From positions 1 through 15,581 of the forward strand of contig JASLKO010000056.1 in NCBI GenBank assembly GCA_030747475.1: a DNA stretch of 15,581 nucleotides, in the 5' to 3' direction. This document shows, one piece after another, positions 6,758-14,679 of the stretch. This DNA is from Candidatus Thalassarchaeaceae archaeon (GTDB lineage: Archaea; Thermoplasmatota; Poseidoniia; Poseidoniales; Thalassarchaeaceae). The notes beneath the pieces were generated by a model, which saw nothing but the letters and a program-made list of their open reading frames with translations, did no database searches and was not told the DNA's origin. The translations under genes were made by a program, and so were the position numbers. Every line of letters begins with the position of its first letter. Within the stretch, counting starts at the first letter, position 1.

Positions 6758-8053
6758 ATGCCTGTAGAGAATAGTCGCCTGAAAGGGTTCTACAAACTAA
6801 GTGTGAAGGAACGAAGGGAAAAGGTCGCCGAATTGGCTGGACTAGACCAAGATGCCGTGAATGCGCTTGCAGCAACAGGTGAATTGACGGAAGCTGCTGC
6901 AGATCGCATCATCGAGAATGTAGTCGGCACATTGGCCCTACCCGTAGGTGTTGCGACCAATTTCATCATCGATGGTGATCATTACATTGTTCCTTTCGCA
7001 TTGGAAGAACCTTCTGTTGTGGCTGCTGCGAGTAATATGGCGAAAAGATGCCATGCCACTGGTGGGTTTGTGTCAGATAACACAGACCCAATTATGATTG
7101 GGCAAATCCAAGTTGTGGGTTGCGAAGACGCATTTGCAGCGAAAGGTGCGATTCTAGGGGCGAAAGACGACTTGATTTCAGCATGTAACGAAGTCGATCC
7201 GATTCTAGTAAAATTCGGTGGTGGATGCAGAGATTTGGAGGCCAGAGTCATCGATACACAATCTGGACCCATGGTCATCGCACACATCCTCGTAGATTGT
7301 CGAGACGCGATGGGTGCAAATGCAGTGAATACCATGGCCGAAACCATCGCACCCAGAATTGAAGCGATTACTGGCGGAACTGTCATTCTGCGAATTATCA
7401 GCAACCTTGCAGTCCATCGTCTGGCCAGAGTTAGTGCTGTTTTTACTCGAAAAGAAATGTCTGATTCAGGTGACCCCGAACAAGGTTCAGAAGTGATTGA
7501 TGGGATATTGCAAGCCTATCATTTCGCTGCAGCGGATCCATTTCGTGCAACAACGCACAATAAAGGCATCATGAATGCAATATCTCCCATTGGTGTCGCC
7601 TGTGGACAAGATTGGCGAGCGATTGAGTCTGGAGCACACTCCTATGCATCATATAACCGAACATATGGTTCACTGACGCACTGGGAAAAAGATGGTGATG
7701 GTAACCTGGTCGGATCAATTGAGTTGCCAATGCCTGTTGGCTTGGTCGGTGGAGCTGTGAGAGTACACCCTGTGGCGAAAGCCAATGTGGCAATCATGGG
7801 TGCCAGAACAGCGGATGAATTGGCCAAAGTGATGGCAGCCGCAGGTTTGGCACAGAATCTAGGTGCACTGCGTGCCTTGGCCACCGTAGGCATCCAAGCA
7901 GGGCACATGAAACTACACGCACGCAATATGGCTGTAACCGCCGGAGCAGAAGATCATGAGGTCGATGTCGTGGTTGATATGATTCGTTCGAGTGGGGAAC
8001 GGATTACTGCAGCAGCCATCGAAAATGCGTTGAAGGAACTTAGAGAAGGGTAG
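6758..8053 (+). CDS. mvaA: Hydroxymethylglutaryl-CoA reductase, class II (bacterial type)
   Basis: Reduces HMG-CoA to mevalonate, the committed step for archaeal isoprenoid lipids; class II enzymes can also act in mevalonate breakdown. The 431-residue length fits class II. Signatures: ENVVGTLALPVGVATNF at 53-69, EEPSVVAA at 83-90 with catalytic Glu83, the cofactor-binding DAMGANAVNTMAE at 183-195, HNKGIMN with Lys269, GQDWRA with Asp285, and the C-terminal flap LHARN with His387. All four catalytic residues are present. The class II form rather than the class I form of most archaea is known in Archaeoglobus and Thermoplasmata and is attributed to transfer from bacteria. ATG 6758 has GAGGAT at 6748-6753. 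The gene is monocistronic on this strand and ends directly against scpB. Confidence 0.95.
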   Translation: MPVENSRLKGFYKLSVKERREKVAELAGLDQDAVNALAATGELTEAAADRIIENVVGTLALPVGVATNFIIDGDHYIVPFALEEPSVVAAASNMAKRCHATGGFVSDNTDPIMIGQIQVVGCEDAFAAKGAILGAKDDLISACNEVDPILVKFGGGCRDLEARVIDTQSGPMVIAHILVDCRDAMGANAVNTMAETIAPRIEAITGGTVILRIISNLAVHRLARVSAVFTRKEMSDSGDPEQGSEVIDGILQAYHFAAADPFRATTHNKGIMNAISPIGVACGQDWRAIESGAHSYASYNRTYGSLTHWEKDGDGNLVGSIELPMPVGLVGGAVRVHPVAKANVAIMGARTADELAKVMAAAGLAQNLGALRALATVGIQAGHMKLHARNMAVTAGAEDHEVDVVVDMIRSSGERITAAAIENALKELREG

Positions 8054-8695
8054 TCACTCTTCTTCATCGCTGATGATTTCTGCACTTGATTCATCCCAAT
8101 CTTCACTGACGGGAACCTCAGGCGCATCCTGAATTTCGCCCTCTCCATCAGAAAGGCTCGCCGCCAATTCTGCTCCATCCATCCCCATTTTTGCCGCATG
8201 TTCCCTGAACCACTTTCTGACTTTCTTTGATTCAGCAAAGGGGCAACCAAACATCTCTGAAAAACGGCGAGTGGTCGTTAAACGACGCGATAGACCATCC
8301 CGACGTCGGTCGATGAGACCAAGATGTGCAAGGTCACGAACGTGATCATAGGCACGCGGCCCAATCATTTCGACCAATTGGCTTTGCGCCATCGGTTGGT
8401 GATAGGCGATTAGAGCCGCCGCTGCTAGCAAACGCTGTGGGATTTCGGTTCTAAACGAAGAAGGGATATGGTTTGCCAACTTTGGCTTGACTTCCATCAC
8501 CCAACGTCCACTGACACTGGTCAATTGAAGCGCCCCTCCTGGTCTTCTTTTCATCGTGTGCTGTAATGACTCTAAGTTGGCCACAACCTCACCTGGTGTA
8601 ATCTCTAGAGATTCTGCCAATTCTTCAACAGATAAGGATCGGCCTGCACCGAATAGAGTCGCTTCAAGCAATGTCCGAGTATCGACTTCAGACAA
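8054..8695 (-). CDS. scpB: Segregation and condensation protein ScpB
   Basis: ScpB dimers bind ScpA and regulate the SMC ring in chromosome segregation. The product has the two expected winged-helix domains: the first around TLLEATLFGAGRSLSVEELAE, the second around IPQRLLAAAALIAYHQPMAQ with MIGPRAYDHVRDLAHLGLI. A charged tail of about 45 residues ends in an acidic run. Start choice: TTG 8695 gives 213 residues, has a perfect GGAGGTG (8702-8708) at 6-nt spacing, and overlaps the scpA stop by 8 nt (TTGTCTGA). ATG 8710 is possible but would place that ribosome binding site inside the gene. The frame stays open back to 8836, but the extra residues overlap scpA deeply and do not look like ScpB. 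Last gene of the smc operon. Confidence 0.9.
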   Translation of the reverse strand: MSEVDTRTLLEATLFGAGRSLSVEELAESLEITPGEVVANLESLQHTMKRRPGGALQLTSVSGRWVMEVKPKLANHIPSSFRTEIPQRLLAAAALIAYHQPMAQSQLVEMIGPRAYDHVRDLAHLGLIDRRRDGLSRRLTTTRRFSEMFGCPFAESKKVRKWFREHAAKMGMDGAELAASLSDGEGEIQDAPEVPVSEDWDESSAEIISDEEE

Positions 8696-9707
8696 GGTCA
8701 GCACCTCCATCTGCCTGACGAGGGCCGATGCCAATTTCGGTTGACACTGTGGCGAAATCCTTGACCTTAGGCCACTTGTCTTGCAGGAAAATTTCACCAT
8801 TGGGAGTTTCCATTTGCCAAAGATCGGTATATCCACGATGTGTCAGGAATAATGCGGATACAAAACCAGCAACCTGCCCTTCAACTTCAGCCTCCTTTAG
8901 AGTCCAACCTTCGGCTGCAGAATTTTCAGCCAATTTTTCTGAGACTTTCTCAAGTGTGACTGGCGCGCCATCGGGACTTGTATCCCGTATGGCCTCCCAG
9001 CAGCGACGTATGTCATCTTCCAAATCCTCTTTGTGCATTCGAGTGGTTACATTTGACATCCAATCAGACACCTCTGCAGCATGCTTGATTCGACTTTCTT
9101 CGCGTATTCGACGCTCTTCAACCTCCTGTTGAGCACCCTGTAATGACATGAGTAGTTCAGCCAGAGTTACGGGTCGACCTTCTTCGCGTTTGATTCTGCC
9201 ATCCAATAAATCCGGTAGAGAATCTGTCGTTTGCCCTGTGATAATTCCAACACTGAAATTGTATTCTTCATCTTCAAACTCAGTTTGCCACCCTTCCATG
9301 GCCCACGGGTCATCTTCCCAATCATCTTCTGCGCGTTCCGCTCGATCGAGTAATGTTGATGCCTGGCCATGCAATACCTGCCAGGCCATTCGAATCAGGC
9401 GTCCACAAGTAGGAAGGTCAACATTTTCAGCATCCTTCGTTCGATGATTGAATTGTTCGATAAATACTGTCAAATCAACATCCCATGGGTCCAATGTGGC
9501 ATCATTGAACATCTGAAAAACAAGTGCGACAGACCGGTCGAAGGGGTCGACCAAACTCTGATGTTCCGCACTTTCTAAATCTGCAATTTCGACCAAACGG
9601 TCAATGTATCGGTGCGTGTCTAGATTGGCATCGTCCCGCTCACCAAGCAATTGCTTGACGATTGTCGCCTGCATATCACGGGTCTCAAGTAGAGACATGT
9701 CAATCAC
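8688..9707 (-). CDS. scpA: Segregation and condensation protein ScpA (kleisin)
   Basis: Kleisin subunit that bridges the SMC heads. 339 residues from GTG 9707, longer than the roughly 250 of bacterial ScpA. The N-terminal SMC-binding helical part is at about residues 54-90 (ALVFQMFNDATLDPWDVDLT, then VFIEQF). The C-terminal winged helix lies in the last ~85 residues (EGQVAGFVSALFLTHRGYTD). The middle has an acidic insertion at about 126-150 (AEDDWEDDPWAMEGWQTEF) and a charged helical region about 200-230. GTG 9707 overlaps the smc stop as GTGA. ATG 9698, three codons in, follows GGAGTGAT (9703-9710) and is an equally good start. It is translationally coupled to smc upstream and scpB downstream. 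Confidence 0.9.
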   Translation of the reverse strand: MIDMSLLETRDMQATIVKQLLGERDDANLDTHRYIDRLVEIADLESAEHQSLVDPFDRSVALVFQMFNDATLDPWDVDLTVFIEQFNHRTKDAENVDLPTCGRLIRMAWQVLHGQASTLLDRAERAEDDWEDDPWAMEGWQTEFEDEEYNFSVGIITGQTTDSLPDLLDGRIKREEGRPVTLAELLMSLQGAQQEVEERRIREESRIKHAAEVSDWMSNVTTRMHKEDLEDDIRRCWEAIRDTSPDGAPVTLEKVSEKLAENSAAEGWTLKEAEVEGQVAGFVSALFLTHRGYTDLWQMETPNGEIFLQDKWPKVKDFATVSTEIGIGPRQADGGADLV

Positions 9708-12700
9708 TCCTCATCCTCTACTTCAACAACCTCTGTCGTCGCTTCGGCATCAGGGGTTGATTCTGCTTCACCCTCTTCCAAAGCATCGACTTTGCTCTGC
9801 CATTCATTGCGCTCATCCATGTCCTCTTTGTCATCAGATGCGCGATCGGCTAGCGATGTAATTGTGACATCAGGACCCTCTGAATCAACGATTTCAGGGG
9901 ATTCATCAGTAGATTCCACTTCACCTTCAACAATGCCGACGTCCAACAATGAACCACCTAAACTTGCAGGGGCTGGGAGTTCTTCAGGAGCTGATTCCAT
10001 CTTGGAAGGATCAGGCAAGTCCTTTGTCAATTCAGCCTTCTTTGCGAGTGTGGCTTCAGCTGCTTCAAGCTCTGCTTCTGCGGCCTCACCCAATTCAATG
10101 GCTTGTTCACGGTCAAAGTCAGTGATACGTCGACTGCATCCATCGCCTGCGTGGGTGATGCCAATGTGGTGATCTGCCAATTGCAAACTGACCTTGCGTA
10201 GTGTAACCATGATGAACTGGGCCCTTTGGCTGCGCAATCGACAAAGCCTTGCAATGTGTTCAGCATTGTAGGCATCGAGATTCTGGTCGACTTCATCAAA
10301 GTAGTAAAATGGACTTGGATCATAATCTTGAATGGCAAAGATTAGGGCGAGAGCAGCCATTGATTTTTCACCACCGGAAAGCAAACTGAGTTTACTCTTG
10401 CTCGACTTGCCTCTTGGCTGACACCACATCTCCAATCCACCAGTGAATGGTTCCTTTGGATTTTCAAGGCGCAATTCAGCATTGCCACCGTCCGAAAGGC
10501 GCTGGTACACGCGCTTGAAGTTCTCAGATACAATTCCAAGAACGGTCTTCAATCTGGATTTGCGTTCACCCTCTAGTTTGTCTGTTAATTCAATCAAATC
10601 GGTGCGGCGTTTACGCAAAATTTTCGCATCATCCGAAATACGACTCAATCGATCCTCGGCTTCATCATATTGCTCAATTGAAAGCATATTGACATCGCCC
10701 AAGTTGCCGATTCTACGCTCGATATTTCGCACACCAGATTCGGCATCTCCAACGCTAGGCAAATCCACATCTTCAGAGAGTGGTTTGATGTCCTGGCTGG
10801 CCATTTCCTGAGTGAGTTCTTCTAACAGACGACGCTTGTTCTCAATTTCTTGAGAAAGTTCATCGCATCTGTTGCGAAGTGATTCGCGCTTTGCACTGTT
10901 CTGCTCAAGTGCTGCCTTGATTCCAGCACGATCTTCACGAAGTGATTTCGAACGCTCGTTTAGTTCACGGTGCTCTTCTGCAACCTGCTCGTGTGCTTCA
11001 CTAACAGTTTTGAGTTCAGTATTGAGTTCTACAATTTCTGCATTCAATTCTTCAATGCGTGCCTCTGATTTTTCAACGATTGTTGATTGTTCAGAAAGAC
11101 GTCGAGAAATTTCGTCTACATTGCGTTGTAATAATTCTGTATTTGCGTTGCCACTGGCAAGTTTTCCTTCAGCGTCAATCTTGGCTTGCATGGCTGCAAC
11201 TCGTAGTTCGTCGCTTGCGCGCAAACGCTCAGACAAATGTTCAGGCGAGGATGACAATAGGCTGTCGGAAGCCTGTTGGCGAGCATTCACGGCGACATCA
11301 TAGGCTTCTGTAGCAGCATCTGCTCTTGCTTGTGATTTTTGTTGGAGGTTTTTGGCTTCGACCAATTGTGCATTGCAAACTTTGACTTTGTCCCCTGCAG
11401 ATTCAAATGCTGTATTGGCTCGCTTCATATCTTCTTGCCATGCACGTAATTTGAGTGATGAATCATCACTTCCAAGGTTGTTGATTCTCTCACGAAGACG
11501 ATGTTGGTTTTGTCGTGATTCTGCAAGCGCTGCATTCACGGTGTTCGATAGCAATTCAAGGCGGCTGAGTTCTGACTCTGCCTGTTGTACTGCATTCATC
11601 CCTGCAATATTTCCTCCAAATTGTGGGCGTCGACCCCGTACTGCGCCACCGACCATGGCTCCACTGGCCTCGGTGATGCTGCCATCCAGGGTCACCATGC
11701 GCACACCACCCATATGGCGGCGTGCAGTACCCATGTCCCGCACAATGAGTGTGTCTCGAACCGCGTGTTTGACTGCAGATTCTATGGATTCGTCGTAGTC
11801 TAGAAGATCAAATGCGAAGCCGACGACGCCATCTTGACGTGCTGTCATCACCGCTTTGCCACCGGGCCTACGGAGTGTGAGTTTGTTCAATGGAAGGAAT
11901 GTCGCACGTCCGGCACGGTTGTCTCGCAACCATTTGATACATGTGGCAGCGGTTTCATCATCACGAACAATGATGCTGTTCATGCCACCGCCAAGCGCGA
12001 AAGCAAGTGCCTCTTCGTGATCTTGGTCCTTCGGCGCACACAATTGACCCAATGGACCCAGGATTCCCTGAACTTGCCCAGAATCTTTCAATGACATCAC
12101 GGCAGATACTGCCTGAGCGAGACCAGCTTTTGCACCAGACTTGTTTTCCATCTCACCTTGCGCACGTGCCAAGGAACGTTCGGCTTCACGAACTTTACGT
12201 TCGACTTCATCCGTTTGTTCCATCAATGTACTCTCTTCTCTTTGCAAGCGAGTGAGTTCTTCTGCCAACTTGCCACGATCTGAATCACCATCTTCGGATT
12301 GTAGGTCTTCACCAACAATTTGGAGGTCGTCGCGAGTAAGGCGTGCGTCTGATAGTCCTTCTTCCAATTCCGCCAAGCGCTCTTCGGCCATCTGAACTTG
12401 GTTGTTCGCTCGGTCGGCTTCAAGAGATGCTGTGACCCTAGATTCATCCGTCTTGGTGACTGCTTCTGTCGCCTTTCCAAAGGCCCTGTTGAGGTCATGT
12501 GTAGCACGGTCGCCACCAGAGATGGCGTCGCGTGCTGCTTTTTCTTCAGCTGCTGCTGATTCCATGTCCGCATCTGCCTTGACCAATGCTTCCTCAGCAT
12601 TTGTGAGGCTTGCCTGATGCTTCTCCAATGCCTCTGCTGCATTGGATTGTTCATTGGACAATGTGTCGATTTCATCATGTGCTTCTTCAATCGACGTTTC

Positions 12701-13672
12701 GGAATCCGAAATCCGATCTTTTCTGGTTTCAATATCGACCTGTAATTTACGTAGCCTTTCACCAAGTGCCTTGCCATCGTCGCCAAGTACGGAGTCGAGT
12801 TGGCGTTCGATATCAGCAATCTCATCATCGAGTTCAAGTAATTCAGCACTTGTTTCTCGGATTGATTCAGAAAGTTCTTCGATTCGTGTAAGATATCCTG
12901 CTCGTTCATCTGCAATCATCTGGATGTCATTGAGTCGTGAGCGGTGGCGAGCATGTATTGCGGTCAGCCGGGCGTTGTCGAGTGCTTCGGCGAGGTTGCG
13001 ATATTTCATCGCCTGCTCGCGTTCCTTGCTGAGTGTTTTCAGCCGTGTTTTGAGTTCATCTTCAAGCAATGATATTCGCTCAAGATATTCCTCTGCCTTC
13101 TTGCGTTGGCGATCAGCTCGCTTAATTTCATCATCGTAAGCAGTTACACCTGCCACGTCGTCAAGCACCTTACGGCGCTCACGGCTAGACATTGTGGCCA
13201 AATGAGTGACGTCGCCCTGAAGAACGATATTGTAACCATCTCCTCGAGCACCTGCTTCGGAAAGCACTCTTCTGAATTCGGTGCTTGTAGAAGAACGTTC
13301 ATTGAGGTAGTATGCCGTCACGGAATCGTTCTTTCGATTCAACTTCACCGTCCGTGTAAATCGCACTTCGTCGGTGTCTATTCGTAGACGACGTTGTCCC
13401 GACTTGTCTTTTGGATTCTCAAACACGAGGGTGGCTGTGCATGAACGTGCGGGCTTGTCCTTTTTCCCACCGTTGAAAATCAAATCCTTGACGTTCTGAG
13501 CCCTGAGGCTCTTTGCACTACGAGGGCCAAGTACGAACTGTATGGCATCACCACAGTTGCTCTTACCACTGCCATTCGGTCCAGTAATTGCTGTAAAGCC
13601 GACTTCATAGGGAATCACAACTTCCCCTTTGAACGACTTGAAATTCTCTAATTCTATTGATTTCAGAAACAT
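9704..13672 (-). CDS. smc: Chromosome segregation protein SMC
   Basis: Structural-maintenance-of-chromosomes ATPase that, with ScpA and ScpB, compacts and separates chromosomes. 1322 residues. The N-terminal head has Walker A GPNGSGKS at 31-38. Long coiled coils from about 170 to 500 and 680 to 1010 flank a hinge containing GILGPLGQL, MNSIIVRDDETAATCI and GSITEASGAMVGGAVRGRR. The C-terminal head has the signature LSGGEKSMAALAL, Walker B FYYFDEVD and the D-loop QNLD. The family normally ends soon after the last strand (GITHAGDGCSRRITDFD). Here about 130 more residues follow, alanine/glutamate rich and then strongly acidic, ending EVEDEE. ATG 13672 has AGGTGA upstream (about 13678-13683). First gene of the smc-scpA-scpB operon. 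Confidence 0.97.
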   Translation of the reverse strand: MFLKSIELENFKSFKGEVVIPYEVGFTAITGPNGSGKSNCGDAIQFVLGPRSAKSLRAQNVKDLIFNGGKKDKPARSCTATLVFENPKDKSGQRRLRIDTDEVRFTRTVKLNRKNDSVTAYYLNERSSTSTEFRRVLSEAGARGDGYNIVLQGDVTHLATMSSRERRKVLDDVAGVTAYDDEIKRADRQRKKAEEYLERISLLEDELKTRLKTLSKEREQAMKYRNLAEALDNARLTAIHARHRSRLNDIQMIADERAGYLTRIEELSESIRETSAELLELDDEIADIERQLDSVLGDDGKALGERLRKLQVDIETRKDRISDSETSIEEAHDEIDTLSNEQSNAAEALEKHQASLTNAEEALVKADADMESAAAEEKAARDAISGGDRATHDLNRAFGKATEAVTKTDESRVTASLEADRANNQVQMAEERLAELEEGLSDARLTRDDLQIVGEDLQSEDGDSDRGKLAEELTRLQREESTLMEQTDEVERKVREAERSLARAQGEMENKSGAKAGLAQAVSAVMSLKDSGQVQGILGPLGQLCAPKDQDHEEALAFALGGGMNSIIVRDDETAATCIKWLRDNRAGRATFLPLNKLTLRRPGGKAVMTARQDGVVGFAFDLLDYDESIESAVKHAVRDTLIVRDMGTARRHMGGVRMVTLDGSITEASGAMVGGAVRGRRPQFGGNIAGMNAVQQAESELSRLELLSNTVNAALAESRQNQHRLRERINNLGSDDSSLKLRAWQEDMKRANTAFESAGDKVKVCNAQLVEAKNLQQKSQARADAATEAYDVAVNARQQASDSLLSSSPEHLSERLRASDELRVAAMQAKIDAEGKLASGNANTELLQRNVDEISRRLSEQSTIVEKSEARIEELNAEIVELNTELKTVSEAHEQVAEEHRELNERSKSLREDRAGIKAALEQNSAKRESLRNRCDELSQEIENKRRLLEELTQEMASQDIKPLSEDVDLPSVGDAESGVRNIERRIGNLGDVNMLSIEQYDEAEDRLSRISDDAKILRKRRTDLIELTDKLEGERKSRLKTVLGIVSENFKRVYQRLSDGGNAELRLENPKEPFTGGLEMWCQPRGKSSKSKLSLLSGGEKSMAALALIFAIQDYDPSPFYYFDEVDQNLDAYNAEHIARLCRLRSQRAQFIMVTLRKVSLQLADHHIGITHAGDGCSRRITDFDREQAIELGEAAEAELEAAEATLAKKAELTKDLPDPSKMESAPEELPAPASLGGSLLDVGIVEGEVESTDESPEIVDSEGPDVTITSLADRASDDKEDMDERNEWQSKVDALEEGEAESTPDAEATTEVVEVEDEE

Positions 13673-13705
13673 CCCATCTCACCTGAAAATGTATCGCGAA
13701 GACAC

Positions 13706-13720
13706 ACGCTAACTTAGCGT
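13706..13720. promoter_or_regulatory. Perfect palindrome at the expected smc transcription start
   Basis: ACGCTAA-C-TTAGCGT, 7-bp arms around one base. It lies 16-30 nt downstream of the minus-strand TATA box at 13736-13741, so it should cover the transcription start of smc. A repressor bound here would block initiation. The ACGCT/AGCGT half-sites with a 5-nt spacer also occur, in opposite orientation, in the palindrome at 6625-6641. Confidence 0.5.
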
Positions 13721-13735
13721 CGCATTTCCGACGAC

Positions 13736-13741
13736 TATAAA
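13736..13741 (-). promoter_or_regulatory. TATA box of the smc operon
   Basis: On the minus strand the sequence reads TTTATA within TTTGTTTATAGT, 63 nt before the smc ATG at 13672. This distance allows a transcript start about 25 nt downstream and a short leader containing the AGGTGA ribosome binding site. It lies between two perfect palindromes. Confidence 0.5.
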
Positions 13742-13749
13742 CAAACCCC

Positions 13750-13763
13750 CTCGCGCACGCGAG
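13750..13763. promoter_or_regulatory. Palindrome upstream of the smc TATA box
   Basis: CTCGCG-CA-CGCGAG, 6-bp arms with a 2-nt centre, followed on the minus strand by a G-run and TTTGTTTATA. It could be an operator just upstream of TFB/TBP binding, or a hairpin ending transcription from the upstream minus-strand membrane-protein gene that stops at 13813. The lack of a clean T-run makes the terminator reading weaker. Confidence 0.4.
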
Positions 13764-13812
13764 AACATTATGTTTTGAAGCCAACTTTTGTGGCGCCGTA
13801 ATGCGTTTATCA

Positions 13813-14580
13813 TCAGCCTAAAGAACCGCTAAATCCACACTGGCCGCAACCCTCTCCGTTGCAATAGTGACACGTACGACCTACACTGCCACCCCAATCG
13901 TCATCTGCACTCACTTGGAAGGGATCCTCAAAGGCATCTAGCATGAGGGCCTTGCGAAGTTGACCGACCGAAAAGTCACCTGGCAGGTGACGTTCAGCAG
14001 GCCCGATGAATCGTCGTGCACCGGGTCCTTGCCGCCCTGATCTAGACCGCCCTCTCTTTCGCATTGAGCCGCCCACCAATGATAGCAACAGTCCAATGGT
14101 CATGAGAATTAACGACATTCCATTTGGAAATGGAAATCCTAGAAGTTCCCCCGCATCAAGTGGTTGTCCGTTGTCCGTTAGCATTCCAAAGAAGTCAGCC
14201 ACGCCAATCAATGTCACCAACATACCCAATCTTTGCAATTTTTTGCCACGCTTTTCACCACGACTCGGGCGGTTTTGTTTCGAAAAGAGTGAGCGCAATG
14301 CAGACCAAGAAATGGCGAGCCCGATGGAGAGTAATATGACATCAATAGGTTCCCAGGTGCCCAAAGGTTGCAAACAATCTGACATTCCCGAACTACTCAA
14401 ATCCGCCTTGATTTCAGATTCATTGCACTCCCCGCTGGCGACCATTGTCAATACGAGTTTGTGCATTATGCCGCTTTTCATTTCAAAGAATCCAATTTGT
14501 AGATTCCACAAGGTGAGTACAGACAATAGCAAGCCCACCGTGAGCTTCGCTGCGTGCTTGGCCCGACCCATTGTGTTCAT
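13813..14580 (-). CDS. Four-helix membrane protein with C-terminal zinc-binding motif
   Basis: 255 residues, family not recognised. Four hydrophobic segments are visible at about 12-32 (LTVGLLLSVLTLWNLQIGFF), 78-98, 118-134 and 155-172. The loop between the first two holds Cys52 and Cys69, which could form a disulfide if that loop is outside the cell. After the fourth segment comes a very basic stretch (RKRGRSRSGRQGPGARR) and then a soluble tail ending in CHYCNGEGCGQC, with Cys237, 240, 245 and 248. This CxxC-GxG-CxxC resembles half of a DnaJ-type zinc site. ATG 14580 is used; ATG 14571 is a possible alternative. It lies upstream of smc on the same strand, 140 nt away, and divergent from nadB. 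Function unknown. Confidence 0.72.
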   Translation of the reverse strand: MNTMGRAKHAAKLTVGLLLSVLTLWNLQIGFFEMKSGIMHKLVLTMVASGECNESEIKADLSSSGMSDCLQPLGTWEPIDVILLSIGLAISWSALRSLFSKQNRPSRGEKRGKKLQRLGMLVTLIGVADFFGMLTDNGQPLDAGELLGFPFPNGMSLILMTIGLLLSLVGGSMRKRGRSRSGRQGPGARRFIGPAERHLPGDFSVGQLRKALMLDAFEDPFQVSADDDWGGSVGRTCHYCNGEGCGQCGFSGSLG

Positions 14581-14679
14581 TGCATACCGGGCGAGTATTA
14601 TGACTATCGCCGAGGCACCCCTCTTAGGGTAACGTTGAATGCAACAATGCCAACCACGGAGTAGGAACGGTGAGGCAGT

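Noticed and set aside
6696..6767. A 20-23 codon TTG-start leader ORF overlapping the HMG-CoA reductase start, ending at TAG 6765-6767
   Set aside because: It has no ribosome binding site, a non-ATG start and low-complexity Gly/Arg content. The purine runs that make it Gly-rich are explained by the Shine-Dalgarno-like sequences of the downstream gene.
8710..8836. A 5' extension of scpB by 42 codons or more
   Set aside because: It overlaps scpA deeply and the residues do not resemble ScpB. A perfect ribosome binding site supports TTG 8695.
14006..14632. A 208-codon plus-strand frame opposite the membrane-protein gene
   Set aside because: Its translation shows no domain and is Ser/Pro/Asn rich as expected for an antisense shadow. 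The minus-strand frame has clear membrane segments and a zinc motif.
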